Below are positions 26,612 through 36,653 of a stretch of 64,000 nucleotides of DNA, one piece after another; position 1 is the stretch's first letter, and the number at the start of each line of letters is the position of its first letter. The DNA comes from an uncultured Burkholderiaceae bacterium. GTDB lineage: Bacteria; Pseudomonadota; Gammaproteobacteria; Burkholderiales; Burkholderiaceae_B. A program made the translations under genes and the position numbers. The stretch is taken from NCBI GenBank assembly GCA_934525625.1, contig CAKSZL010000003.1, forward strand, positions 1 to 64,000, given 5' to 3'. A model generated the notes under the pieces. It saw only the letters and a list, made by a program, of their open reading frames with translations. It was not told where the DNA came from and did no database searches.

Positions 26612-27217
26612 TTACAAGCCTTGCTTTTTCAAGGCCCTCTGCACGCCTTCGTCGGCGTCCATGCGCTTGAAGAAACGCTGCAGATTGGGCGTGTCGCCCA
26701 GGTCGACCTGCTTGGCCTGGGCCCAGCGCATGATCACGTACAGATACGGATCGGCCACCGAGCGCTTGCCGGTGAGGTAGTCGCGGCCTTGCAATTGCTT
26801 CTCGGCGATGCCGAACAGAAAGCGCAGGCGTTCGGAAGCCTTGTCTATCAGCACCTGCTGAATGTTGGCGTCGTCGCTGTAGCCGGCGGCGCCGAACACC
26901 AGCGCGAAGGTGCGGTGCAGGTCGGCGTTGCAGAACGACAGCCAGCGGCGCACTTCGGCGCGTTCGCGCGGCGTCTGGCCGTGCAGGCCGGCCTCGGGAT
27001 GCAGTTCGTTCAGGTACTCCAGAATAGCGACGCTTTGCGTCAGCACGAAGTCGCCGTCCACCAGCACGGGCACGGAGCCCACCGGGTTCAGGTTCAGAAA
27101 GGGCGGCTGCTTGAGCGCTTCGCGGGCGACGGCCTCCAGTTCGTAGTCTTGCCCCATCCATTCCATGACGATCTGGGAAACGAGGGGGCAGGCGCCCGGC
27201 AGGATGTAGAGTTTCAT
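26612..27217 (-). CDS. glutathione S-transferase family protein
   Basis: Cytosolic GST of bacterial (beta/theta-like) type. The thioredoxin-fold half (1-80) shows MKLYILPGACPLVSQIVMEW and NPVGSVPVLVDGDFVLTQSVAILEYL, where the cis-Pro VPVL and QS pair bind glutathione; the helical half ends with SVADPYLYVIMRWAQ. The N-terminal Pro-Gly-Ala-Cys stretch contains a Cys at residue 10, the position used catalytically in beta-class enzymes. 201 residues from ATG 27217. Substrate unknown; divergent from the SDR gene. Confidence 0.87.
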   Translation of the reverse strand: MKLYILPGACPLVSQIVMEWMGQDYELEAVAREALKQPPFLNLNPVGSVPVLVDGDFVLTQSVAILEYLNELHPEAGLHGQTPRERAEVRRWLSFCNADLHRTFALVFGAAGYSDDANIQQVLIDKASERLRFLFGIAEKQLQGRDYLTGKRSVADPYLYVIMRWAQAKQVDLGDTPNLQRFFKRMDADEGVQRALKKQGL

Positions 27218-27359
27218 GTTTGCACCAATTGAACGAAGAAAATGTAGTGCTGAAGAGTCAGCTTGAAAACAGCAGTGCGAAAACGGCGGCTTGGACACAA
27301 GCAGCCTGAAGAAAACGCAAACCAGATTACACTACATTCTGCATTCACAGAATACCGTC

Positions 27360-28130
27360 ATGTCACTTCCCGATTTTTCCCTGCGAGGCCGGCTGGCCTT
27401 GCTGACCGGTTCATCACAAGGGCTGGGGCTGGCCATCGCCCGCGCCTACGGCGCCGCCGGCGCCACCGTCATCATCAATGGCCGCGACGCCGACCGCACC
27501 GGGCAAGCGGTGCAGCGCCTGCGCGACGAAGGCTGGCAAGCGCATGCCTGGGTACGCGACGTCGCGCTGCTGGACACCCTGGAACAAGACTACGACGCCT
27601 TGTGCGAACGCCTGGGCGCGCCCGACATCCTGGTCAACAACGTCGGCATACGCATACGCAAAACGCTGGCCGAAATCTCGCTGGAAGAAATCACCTCTTT
27701 GCTGCACGTAGACCTCACCTCGGCCACCTATCTGTCCAAGCTGGCGGCCCAGCGCATGGCGCGGGGCGGCGGGGCGGGGCGCATCATCAGCCTGTCGTCC
27801 ATCGCCGACCGCGTGGCGCGCCCCGGCGATGCGGTGTATCCCATCGCCAAGCACGGCATCAGCGGCCTGGTGCGCGCCCTGGCGGTGGAATACGGCGCGC
27901 GCGGCATTACCAGCAACGGCATCGCGCCAGGCACCTTCGCCACCGAAAGCAATCTGGCGCTGGCGCTGGACCCTGAAAAAGGCCCCAAGATACTGGGCCG
28001 CAATCCCATGGCGCGCTGGGGCAAGCCCGAGGAAATCGCCGGCGCCGCCGTGTTCCTGGCTTCGCCGGCCGCCAGCTACGTCAACGGCCATATTCTGGTC
28101 GTCGACGGCGGATTCTCCATTACCTTTTGA
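27360..28130 (+). CDS. short-chain dehydrogenase (gluconate 5-dehydrogenase-like)
   Basis: NAD(P)-dependent SDR. Cofactor motif TGSSQGLG (residues 16-23) and NNVG (93-96), catalytic S147, Y160 and K164 in SLSSIAD and YPIAKHG, and the C-terminal ASYVNGHILVVDGGFS. The overall pattern resembles gluconate/2-deoxygluconate dehydrogenases, with NNVG replacing the common NNAG. 256 residues. A dehydrogenase gene of the GAPDH family starts 14 bp later, so both probably serve one sugar or sugar-acid route. Substrate is inference. Confidence 0.85.
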   Translation: MSLPDFSLRGRLALLTGSSQGLGLAIARAYGAAGATVIINGRDADRTGQAVQRLRDEGWQAHAWVRDVALLDTLEQDYDALCERLGAPDILVNNVGIRIRKTLAEISLEEITSLLHVDLTSATYLSKLAAQRMARGGGAGRIISLSSIADRVARPGDAVYPIAKHGISGLVRALAVEYGARGITSNGIAPGTFATESNLALALDPEKGPKILGRNPMARWGKPEEIAGAAVFLASPAASYVNGHILVVDGGFSITF

Positions 28131-28144
28131 GCGCGGTGCCGGGC

Positions 28145-29173
28145 ATGTCTACTCCTTTGCGTTTGGCCATCAATGGCTATGGCCGTATCGGCCGCTGTTT
28201 CCTGCGCGCGCTGCACGAAGCCGGCCTGCGGGACGAATTCGAAATCGTCGCCATCAACGAACCGGCGCCGCTGCCGGCGCTGGCCCACCTGACGCGCTTC
28301 GACTCCACCCACGGGCCGTTTCCGGGCAGCGTCGGCCACGACGACAAGCATTTGATCGTAGACGGCAAGCCCATCGCCGTCTGGCACGAACGCACGCCCG
28401 AAGCCGTGCCCTGGCGCGAGCTGAACGTGGACATCGTGGTGGAATGCTCGGGGCAATACGCCACGCGCGCCGACCTCGAACGCTTTCTGGCGGCGGGCTG
28501 CCGGCGCGTGCTGCTCTCCAACCCCGGGCGCAGCGCCGCCGACGTGGACGCCACCCTGGTCTACGGCATCAACCACCAGAGCCTGGACGACCGGGCGCGC
28601 ATCGTATCGGCGGCTTCGTGCACCACCAACGCCGTGGTGCCAGTGCTCGACCGCATCCACCGCGCCGTGGGCATCGAGCATGTGTTCCTGACCACGCTGC
28701 ACTCGGTCATGAACGACCAGCCGCTGCTGGACGGCTATCACAACGCCGACCTGCGTTACACACGCTCGGCCATCCAGTCTTTCGTGCCGGTGCCCACCGG
28801 CCTGGCGCGCGGCGTCGAACGCTTGCTGCCCGCCCTGCAGGGCAAGGTGCTGGCCAAGGCCATACGCGTGCCCACGCTGAACGTGTCGTCGATAGACGTC
28901 ATGCTGCAAACCCGCGACGCCGTCACCGAAGCGGCGGTCAACGCCATGATGGCCCAAGCCTGCGCCGAGGCTCCGGAGCTGTTCGGCTACACCGACTGCG
29001 CGCAGGCCTCGGCCGACTTCAACCATTGCCCGCTCTCTACGGTGTTCGACGCCAGCCAGACCCGCGTGAACGGTTCGCATTTGCTCAACGTGCTGGTCTG
29101 GTTCGACAACGAATGGGGTTTCGCCAACCGTCTGCTGGACGTGGCGCGTTATTGGCGCGGGCGGCTGGCTTAG
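28145..29173 (+). CDS. GAPDH-superfamily dehydrogenase, erythrose-4-phosphate dehydrogenase-like
   Basis: Phosphorylating or non-phosphorylating aldehyde dehydrogenase of the GAPDH fold. N-terminal NGYGRIG (10-16), catalytic C159 in SAASCTTNA and H186 in TLHSVMNDQ. AINEP stands where GAPDH has IND, and the segment HSVMNDQPLLDGYHNADLR resembles Epd, so erythrose-4-phosphate is the more likely substrate. 342 residues from ATG 28145; a TTG at 28127 overlapping the SDR stop is an alternative start. It follows an SDR instead of pgk or fba, so a glycolytic role is doubtful. Confidence 0.82.
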   Translation: MSTPLRLAINGYGRIGRCFLRALHEAGLRDEFEIVAINEPAPLPALAHLTRFDSTHGPFPGSVGHDDKHLIVDGKPIAVWHERTPEAVPWRELNVDIVVECSGQYATRADLERFLAAGCRRVLLSNPGRSAADVDATLVYGINHQSLDDRARIVSAASCTTNAVVPVLDRIHRAVGIEHVFLTTLHSVMNDQPLLDGYHNADLRYTRSAIQSFVPVPTGLARGVERLLPALQGKVLAKAIRVPTLNVSSIDVMLQTRDAVTEAAVNAMMAQACAEAPELFGYTDCAQASADFNHCPLSTVFDASQTRVNGSHLLNVLVWFDNEWGFANRLLDVARYWRGRLA

Positions 29174-29212
29174 GCCGTGTTCGGGGTGGGCTTGAAAGGA
29201 ATGGCCTAGAAA

Positions 29213-29243
29213 AGAGCGGCGGTTTGCGCCGCCTCTTGCTTTA
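29213..29243 (+). terminator. probable terminator after the GAPDH-like gene
   Basis: Stem AGAG-CGGCG / CGCCG-CCTCT with one bulged base and a GTTTG loop, followed by TGCTTTAT. Imperfect T tract. It lies just before the Fur box of fumC. Confidence 0.5.
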
Positions 29244-29262
29244 TGAAATGATAGTTATTATC
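29244..29262. promoter_or_regulatory. Fur box upstream of fumC
   Basis: TGAAATGATAGTTATTATC matches the 19-bp Fur consensus at 14 positions, including the whole central AATGATA and ATTATC blocks. It ends 23 bp before the fumC start, where bound Fur-Fe would block transcription. FumC is an iron-free fumarase, so repression in iron-replete cells makes sense. Confidence 0.75.
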
Positions 29263-29285
29263 GATTCCAAGCAAGAGGCCGTGTT

Positions 29286-30680
<1,395 letters not shown>

Positions 30681-30681
30681 C

Positions 30682-31173
30682 ATGATCGATCCCGCCGTTT
30701 TCGACAGTTCCTATTTGCTGCCCTTGCATTGGGGCTCGGTGGCCTTGATGCTGCTGGGCGTGATGCTGCTGTTCGTCGAAGCGGCGCTGCCCAGTTTCGG
30801 GGCCATAGGCGCCACCGGGGTCATCGCGTTCACCGTCGGCGGCATTCTGCTGATGAACGCCGAGATCCCCGGGCTTACCATCCATCCCACCTATCTGGCG
30901 CTGGCTTCGCTCACCTGCGCGGCTATCGTCATCGCCTTGGTCGTGCTGGCCGTGCGTGCGCACAGAAAACGCGTGGTCAGCGGCAAAGAGGCCCTGGTGG
31001 GCGAACAGGGCGTGGTACTGTCGGTGGCGCCCGACGAAATCTACGCGCGCGTGCAGGGCGAAATGTGGCGCGTGGCCTGCAAGCAGCCCTTGGCGGCCGG
31101 CGACCACGTGCGCGTGCGCCGCGTCGACGGCCTGACCCTGCACGTCGAGCGCGAGCAAGCCGAATCCGCTTAA
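30682..31173 (+). CDS. NfeD-like membrane protein
   Basis: Short NfeD family member (163 residues) without the N-terminal ClpP-like protease domain. Three to four hydrophobic helices cover about residues 10-90 (LHWGSVALMLLGVMLLFVEA, FGAIGATGVIAFTVGGILLM, ALASLTCAAIVIALVVLAV), followed by a C-terminal OB-fold soluble domain (about 95-160). Such proteins act with SPFH/slipin partners in membrane microdomains, and a slipin gene lies next. Starts two bases after the fumC stop. Confidence 0.86.
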   Translation: MIDPAVFDSSYLLPLHWGSVALMLLGVMLLFVEAALPSFGAIGATGVIAFTVGGILLMNAEIPGLTIHPTYLALASLTCAAIVIALVVLAVRAHRKRVVSGKEALVGEQGVVLSVAPDEIYARVQGEMWRVACKQPLAAGDHVRVRRVDGLTLHVEREQAESA

Positions 31174-31310
31174 ACGTTGTCACATCACCGTTGTCCATCG
31201 AACAGCCGGTGAAGCTAAACTAAGTCGGCGGCATTCCCCCGTTCGACGCCGGCGCGGCGGCTTCGATACGGTCATTCATCAAAAAACCATATAGCAGGAG
31301 CGCTTCCAGC

Positions 31311-32174
31311 ATGTACTACTTCGACTTCGAATTCGGCTTCATCTTCCTCATCGTCGCCGTCCTGGTGATCGCCTTTCAGGTGTTCAAGGTGCTGCGCGAA
31401 TATCAGCGCGCCGTCATTTTTACGCTGGGGCGCTTTACCAGCGTCAAGGGGCCCGGCCTGGTCATCGTCATTCCGGGCCTGCAGCAAATGGTTCGGGTGG
31501 ATTTGCGCGTCGTCACCATGGACGTTCCCAGCCAGGACGTCATCTCGCGCGACAACGTGTCGGTCAAGGTGAGCGCGGTGCTGTATTTCCGCGTGGTCTC
31601 ACCCGAGAAGGCCATCATCCAGGTGGAACGCTACCTGGACGCCACCAGCCAGTTGGCGCAGACCACGCTGCGCGCGGTGCTGGGCAAGCACGATCTGGAC
31701 GACATGCTGTCCGAACGTGAAAAGCTCAATCACGACATCCAGGCCATTCTCGACACCCAGACCGAGGCTTGGGGCATCAAGGTCACCAACGTCGAGATCA
31801 AGCACATCGACCTGAACGAAACCATGGTGCGCGCCATCGCCCAGCAGGCCGAGGCCGAGCGTGAACGCCGCGCCAAGATCATCCACGCCGACGGCGAACG
31901 CCAGGCCGCGCAGGCGCTGGCCGAAGCCGCCGAGAAGCTGTCGTCCCAGCCTTCGGCCATGCAACTACGCTATCTGCAAACGCTCACGCAGGTCTCCAGC
32001 GACAAAACTTCCACCATCGTGTTCCCGGTGCCCATCGATCTGCTCTCGGCCTTCGTCGAAAGGCGCCAGGGCGAGCAGGTGGTCGAGCATCTGCAGGAAG
32101 CCTGGCAGGCGCTGACCGACAACGGCGGCCAAAAGCCGTCCGATCCCGAAACGGGCGGCGAACAGCGGAGCTGA
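31311..32174 (+). CDS. slipin/stomatin-like SPFH protein
   Basis: Membrane-anchored SPFH (band 7) protein, partner of NfeD. A hydrophobic hairpin at residues 9-29 is followed by the band 7 core ([28 protein letters not shown], then [20 protein letters not shown]), and a helical Glu/Ala-rich region [36 protein letters not shown] that drives oligomers. 287 residues, usual for slipins. A 137-bp gap separates it from nfeD; the site AGGAG precedes its ATG. The next gene starts four bases downstream. Confidence 0.9.
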   Translation: MYYFDFEFGFIFLIVAVLVIAFQVFKVLREYQRAVIFTLGRFTSVKGPGLVIVIPGLQQMVRVDLRVVTMDVPSQDVISRDNVSVKVSAVLYFRVVSPEKAIIQVERYLDATSQLAQTTLRAVLGKHDLDDMLSEREKLNHDIQAILDTQTEAWGIKVTNVEIKHIDLNETMVRAIAQQAEAERERRAKIIHADGERQAAQALAEAAEKLSSQPSAMQLRYLQTLTQVSSDKTSTIVFPVPIDLLSAFVERRQGEQVVEHLQEAWQALTDNGGQKPSDPETGGEQRS

Positions 32175-32177
32175 GGT

Positions 32178-33380
32178 ATGGCTTTGGCAACGCACAAGCT
32201 GGCCGCCCTGGCGCTGGCCTCCGGCCTGACGGCCGCGACGGCGATGGCGGCTTGGGTGGTTTTCACGCCCGCGGCCCAGGCGCAAACCCAGGCTACTTCC
32301 GCCACCGCCGTCTCGGCGACCACCCAGGTGCTGGCGGAAGACCTGGAGCACCCCTGGGCGCTGGCTTTTCTGCCCGGCGACGGCGGCATGCTCATTACCG
32401 AACGCCCCGGGCGGCTGCGCCATTGGTCGGCGCAATCGGGCTTGTCTGCGCCCATACGCGGTTTGCCCGAGCTGTTCGCGCAAGGGCAGGGCGGGCTGCT
32501 CGACGTCGCCCCGCATCCAGACTTCGAACGCAACCGTCTGGTGTACCTGACGTTCTCGCGCGGCGAAGCGCGCAACCCCACGCAGGCGCCGGCCGGCACC
32601 GAGCTTGCGGTGGCCCGCTTGTCCGACGACCTGGACAGCCTGGAAGACCTGCGTATCATTTTCCAGCAATTGCCCAAGCGCTCCAGCGGCGCGCATTTCG
32701 GCTCCAAGCTGGTGTTCGACGGCCAGGGCCATCTCTACGTGACGCTGGGCGAGAATAATCAGCGCCCCACGGCGCAAGAGCTGAGCGCGCTGCAAGGCAA
32801 GATCGTGCGCCTGCGCGACAGCGACGGCGCTGCGGCACAGGGCAACCCGTTTGCCGGCCAGGAGGGCAAGCGGCCCGAGATCTGGTCGTACGGCCATCGT
32901 AATCCGCAAGGCGCGGCGTTCAACCCCTGGACGAAAGAATTGTGGGCGCACGAGCACGGCCCGCGCGGCGGCGACGAAATCAACATCGTGCGCGCCGGCG
33001 CCAATTACGGCTGGCCGCTGGCCACCTACGGCATCAATTATTCAGGCCTGCCCATACCCGAGGCGCTGGGCGAGCAGGCGCCGGGCACCGAACCGCCGCA
33101 TTACTACTGGCCGGTGTCGCCGGCCATCAGCGGCATGGCTTTCTACGACCACGAGCGCTATCCCCAATGGCGGCGTTCGCTGTTCGTGGGCGCGCTCAAA
33201 GAGCAGTTGCTGATACGCCTGCAACTAGCCGAAGACGGCCGCGGCATAGAATCGGAGGAACGGCTGCTGCAGGATCTGGGCGCGCGCATACGCGAGGTGC
33301 GCGTGGGGCCGGACGGCTACGTCTACGTGCTGACGGACGCCCGCGACGGCAAACTCATCCGGGTGGAACCCGGCGCTTGA
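32178..33380 (+). CDS. periplasmic PQQ-type aldose sugar dehydrogenase (YliI-like)
   Basis: Six-bladed beta-propeller of the soluble glucose/sorbosone dehydrogenase family, oxidising aldoses in the periplasm with PQQ. A signal peptide (about 1-36, ending AQA) is followed by LEHPWALAFLPGDGGMLITERPGRL, the catalytic-His region QGGLLDVAPHPDF, YGHRNPQGAAFNP, and WAHEHGPRGGDEINIV, all typical. 400 residues. Four bases separate it from the slipin gene. A bidirectional terminator follows. Whether PQQ is made by this organism cannot be seen here. Confidence 0.88.
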   Translation: MALATHKLAALALASGLTAATAMAAWVVFTPAAQAQTQATSATAVSATTQVLAEDLEHPWALAFLPGDGGMLITERPGRLRHWSAQSGLSAPIRGLPELFAQGQGGLLDVAPHPDFERNRLVYLTFSRGEARNPTQAPAGTELAVARLSDDLDSLEDLRIIFQQLPKRSSGAHFGSKLVFDGQGHLYVTLGENNQRPTAQELSALQGKIVRLRDSDGAAAQGNPFAGQEGKRPEIWSYGHRNPQGAAFNPWTKELWAHEHGPRGGDEINIVRAGANYGWPLATYGINYSGLPIPEALGEQAPGTEPPHYYWPVSPAISGMAFYDHERYPQWRRSLFVGALKEQLLIRLQLAEDGRGIESEERLLQDLGARIREVRVGPDGYVYVLTDARDGKLIRVEPGA

Positions 33381-33438
33381 GTCCCGTTTCCCGGAGCGAC
33401 TCGGCGCAGAAATTGCGGACGTGAAAAGCGGGCATGAA

Positions 33439-33475
33439 AAAAGCGGCGCGTCGATACAAACGACGCGCCGCTTTT
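33439..33475. terminator. bidirectional terminator between sugar dehydrogenase and uspA-type gene
   Basis: Perfect 15-bp stem AAAAGCGGCGCGTCG / CGACGCGCCGCTTTT with a seven-base loop. The A and T ends give a T tract in either direction, serving the two convergent genes. Confidence 0.92.
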
Positions 33476-33491
33476 CATTCGGGCGTTCTGA

Positions 33492-33917
33492 TTACTTGAC
33501 CAGCGTAACGGGCACGTTGGTCAGGCTGAGCACCTTGGTGGCGATGGAGCCGAGCAGCAGGTTGGAAAAGCCGCCCATGCCGCGCGTGCCCATGACGATG
33601 TGAGTACACTCGGTTTCCTTGGCGTATTCGATGATGGTTTCGGCAATGTGGCCGACCCGCCAATCGAACTGCACGTCCAGGTTTTCGCCGGCCAGTTGCT
33701 CGCGCACGGGGGCCAGGATTTTCTCGGCTTCTTCTTCGTAATACAGCTTGAGGGTATCGGCCGAAATAAAACGCTTGACGTTGCCGGAAGCAATGGGCGG
33801 CTGCACGGTGAGCACGTGCAGCTTGAGCCCAGGCATGCCCTTGAACCACTGCAGGCCGGTGGCCAGCGCATGATTCGAAGAGGCCGAGCCGTCGATGGGA
33901 ACGAGGATGCGATTCAT
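33492..33917 (-). CDS. universal stress protein, ATP-binding type
   Basis: UspA-fold protein of 141 residues. The N-terminus ILVPIDGSASSNHALATGLQW and the ATP-binding G-2X-G-9X-G-S pattern in MGTRGMGGFSNLLLGS are both intact, so it belongs to the nucleotide-binding UspFG class. It starts 16 bp after the azurin stop, forming an azurin-usp operon on the minus strand, which hints at a role in respiration under stress or low oxygen. That link is inference. Confidence 0.92.
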   Translation of the reverse strand: MNRILVPIDGSASSNHALATGLQWFKGMPGLKLHVLTVQPPIASGNVKRFISADTLKLYYEEEAEKILAPVREQLAGENLDVQFDWRVGHIAETIIEYAKETECTHIVMGTRGMGGFSNLLLGSIATKVLSLTNVPVTLVK

Positions 33918-33933
33918 ACCTGGGCTCTTGTGC

Positions 33934-34383
33934 TTAGTTGGACAGCTTGAGGACGCCCTTCATGATGGCCCAGTGGCCGGGGAAGGAGCAGAAGTAGGCG
34001 TAGTTTTCGCCGGCGGCCAGCTTGCTGACGTCGAACGTGACGGAGGTGCTTTCGCCGCCGCCGATGACATCGGTGTGCGCCAGCACGCGGGCGTCGTCAG
34101 CCTTGACGTAATGATTGGCGGCGCCGGCGGCCATGCCTTCCTTGGCGACGGCGTCCAGGTCGGCGGCTTTGGTCAGCACCCAGTTGTGGCCCATTTGCGC
34201 AGCTTTCAGTTTGCCGGTGTGCTTGAGGTTGACGGTGAATTCCTTGCAGCTCTTGTCAACGACGATTTCCTTCAGGTTGAACTGCATGGCGTCGTTGCCT
34301 TCGATGGTGACGTCGCATTGAGCGGCCATGGCGGGCAGGGCGGCGGTGCAGAGCAAAGCGGTTGCAGCAAGTTTGGCAAACAT
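33934..34383 (-). CDS. azu: azurin
   Basis: Periplasmic type 1 blue copper protein carrying single electrons. The signal peptide is residues 1-20 and the mature chain begins [11 protein letters not shown]. All copper ligands are present at classical mature positions: H46 (GHNWVL), C112, H117 and M121 in [10 protein letters not shown]; the disulfide Cys pair is at mature 3 and 26. 149 residues. It is first in an operon with a universal stress protein gene. Copper genes cueR and the copper ATPase lie some 14 kb away. Confidence 0.97.
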   Translation of the reverse strand: MFAKLAATALLCTAALPAMAAQCDVTIEGNDAMQFNLKEIVVDKSCKEFTVNLKHTGKLKAAQMGHNWVLTKAADLDAVAKEGMAAGAANHYVKADDARVLAHTDVIGGGESTSVTFDVSKLAAGENYAYFCSFPGHWAIMKGVLKLSN

Positions 34384-34620
34384 GAATATCTCCTGGGATA
34401 AGCAAACATCGACGGCGGGTACCGGTACGAGACGGACTGCGCCGCTACCGAAGCGAAGAATATCATTCTACCCCTTCGGCTTTTCCAGCGCCTTGCGCCG
34501 CATCAATCCTTAATGAAAAACGCCCCGAATGCGGATGAGGTTCCGGTGTTCGAGGCGTCTGGGCGGGCAGGGCGCGGACTCGGCGGCAAAGCGCCGGCGC
34601 CCGCGCCGTTGCGGCCCGGC

Positions 34621-35802
34621 TTAGCGCTTGTAGTTGTAGGCGCCGTTTTCGTCTATCAGTTTCCAATCGCCGTCTTCGACGGCGATCATCACGCGCGAGC
34701 GGTGGTCGTCCAGGCCGAAGTGGTTTTCGGGCGTCATGTTGAACACGCCGTGGGTAACCGCGACGCCGCGCGAGGCTTCCAGCGCGTCGCGCAGGCCTTT
34801 GCGGAATTCCGGCGAGCCGGGCTGGCCCGCCTTGAGCGCTTCGGGAACGGCCGACTGCATCAGCAGGACGGCGTCGTAGATGTGCGCGCCGAAAGGCGAA
34901 AGCGTACCCGCGCCGTACTTGTCTTCGTACTTCTTGATGTAGTCCAGCGCGATGGGCTTGGAGGGATGGTCGGCGGGCAACTGCTCGGCCACCATGACGG
35001 GCCCGACGGGCATGACCGTGCCTTCGACCGCCTTGCCGCCCACACGGATGAATTCCTTGGTGGCGGTGCCGTGGGTTTGATAGATGCGGCCCTTGTAGCC
35101 GCGGTCTTGCAGCGTTATTTGCGGCAGCACGGAAGGCGTGCCCGAGGCCGCGACCAGGATGGCGTCCGGGTTGGCGCTGACCAGCTTGATGGCTTGCGCG
35201 GTGACGCTGGTGTCGGTGCGGTTGAAGCGCTCGACGCTCTTGAATTCGACGCCGGCTTTTTCAGCGGCCTTGCGCATGGCGGTGACCCAGCTTTCGCCGT
35301 AGGCGTCGGCGTAGCCGATCAGGCCCAGTGTCTTGACGCCGTTGGCCCTCATGTGATTGAGCAGGCCTTCGGCCATGACGTTGTAATGCTGCGGCGCGCG
35401 GAACACCCAGTAGTTCTTGTCGCCCTGCAGCTCGACAGGCCCCAGCGTGATCTGCGGGGTCTTGGATTCGTTGGCGATTTCGGCGATGGCGCCGGAGGTG
35501 GGCGTGGCCGAGGAGCCGATCAGGATGTCGACCTTGTTTTCATCGACCAGTTTGCGCGCGTTGCGGCCGGCCGCGGTGGAGTCGGTGGCGTCGTCCAGCA
35601 CAATGTAGTTGACCTTCTGGCCCGCGATTTCGGTGGGCAGCAAGGGGATGGTGTTGCGCTGGGGTATGCCCAGGGCGGCGGCCGGGCCGGTCGCGGCAAG
35701 GGAAACGCCCACGTTTATGTCAGCCAGCGCGGTGCCCGAGAGCAGGCCGCCCAGCGCGCCCGCCATGACCGTCACCAACAGCTTCGTCTTCATCTTCTTC
35801 AT
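34621..35802 (-). CDS. ABC transporter substrate-binding protein, branched-chain amino acid type
   Basis: Periplasmic binding protein of the Leu/Ile/Val-BP fold (Peripla_BP_6). I start at ATG 35802, nine bases after GGAGG on the minus strand; the signal peptide KTKLLVTVMAGALGGLLSGTALA ends at about residue 26. The mature part shows VGVSLAATGPAAALG, YIVLDDATDSTAAGRNARKL and IGSSATPTSGAIAEIA. 393 residues. No permease or ATPase gene lies nearby, so it is an orphan here. Ligand unknown; aromatic acids and amino acids are both common for this group. Confidence 0.88.
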   Translation of the reverse strand: MKKMKTKLLVTVMAGALGGLLSGTALADINVGVSLAATGPAAALGIPQRNTIPLLPTEIAGQKVNYIVLDDATDSTAAGRNARKLVDENKVDILIGSSATPTSGAIAEIANESKTPQITLGPVELQGDKNYWVFRAPQHYNVMAEGLLNHMRANGVKTLGLIGYADAYGESWVTAMRKAAEKAGVEFKSVERFNRTDTSVTAQAIKLVSANPDAILVAASGTPSVLPQITLQDRGYKGRIYQTHGTATKEFIRVGGKAVEGTVMPVGPVMVAEQLPADHPSKPIALDYIKKYEDKYGAGTLSPFGAHIYDAVLLMQSAVPEALKAGQPGSPEFRKGLRDALEASRGVAVTHGVFNMTPENHFGLDDHRSRVMIAVEDGDWKLIDENGAYNYKR

Positions 35803-36042
35803 GTCGCCTCCGGGCGTAAGAATGGTTTTTCCGGGATGAATCATATTGCTTTCCAAGCGCGCCGTGAATGGGTTAAGCGGCGCGAAAAGCGAAAAAAAAT
35901 GGCTTCTTGATTGCCTGGGCAACTGTATACCCACTGGCAAAGTTTAAGCAAGATGCAATATTACGCATATGGTAACGCGCCGCACAGCCATATTTACCCC
36001 TACGGGCGGCAACCCTAGACTAAAGCATAGTAAAGCAAGGTT

Positions 36043-36453
36043 TCAGGCCTGCGCGGGCGCCTCGTATTCATCGTCGCTCACGTGTTCCAGCCAGTCGACC
36101 ATCTTGCCGTCCCGCACCTCGGCCAGCGCGATGTGGGTCATGGAAGTACAGGGTGCCGCGCCGTGCCAGTGCTTGACGCCGGGCGGAATCCAGACCGTGT
36201 CGCCAGGGCGTATCTGGCGCACCGGGCCGTCCCATTCCTGCACCAGCCCACAGCCGGCCGTCACGATCAGGGTTTGCCCAAGCGGATGCGTGTGCCAGGC
36301 CGTGCGCGCGCCGGGCTCGAAGGTGACCGTGGCGCCGCCCACGCGCGCCGGCTCCGTCGCCTGAAAGGGCGAATCGATGCGGACGGCCCCGGTAAACCAT
36401 TCCGCCGGGCCTGGAACGGAAGTTTGCGAGCCGATTGGGGTAACGGTAATCAT
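36043..36453 (-). CDS. small cupin-domain protein
   Basis: Single-domain cupin of 136 residues. Motif 1 reads [17 protein letters not shown] with two metal-binding histidines, and motif 2 [16 protein letters not shown] with a third. It resembles the cupins often encoded beside carboxymuconolactone decarboxylase or bacterial mandelonitrile lyase-like proteins, but the reaction is unknown. ATG 36453 follows AGGAG. It is divergent from the cyclophilin-like gene, and the gap contains two 12-bp direct repeats. Confidence 0.85.
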   Translation of the reverse strand: MITVTPIGSQTSVPGPAEWFTGAVRIDSPFQATEPARVGGATVTFEPGARTAWHTHPLGQTLIVTAGCGLVQEWDGPVRQIRPGDTVWIPPGVKHWHGAAPCTSMTHIALAEVRDGKMVDWLEHVSDDEYEAPAQA

Positions 36454-36574
36454 GGTGTGCTCCTGTGTGGGTGCGTTTAGCGGTGTGCGCCGCTTCAAAT
36501 GACGTCGTGGGCTCAAGCGTACACGATGACTCTCGCCATGTCGGCAGGCACCTTGATTTTGGCGCCACGCGAAT

Positions 36575-36602
36575 GATTAACTTATCGATTGATTAGCTTA
36601 TC
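36575..36602. promoter_or_regulatory. twin direct repeats in the cupin/cyclophilin-like intergenic region
   Basis: GATTAACTTATC (36575-36586) and GATTAGCTTATC (36591-36602) differ at one base and start 16 bp apart in an AT-rich patch about 50 bp before the cyclophilin-like gene. They resemble operator half-sites; the regulator is unknown, the nearby LysR gene (38435-39340) being one candidate. Confidence 0.4.
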
Positions 36603-36653
36603 TAATAACCCTTTTAAGCATCCATTAGCTAGTCAGATAGTCCGGCGGCGGCG

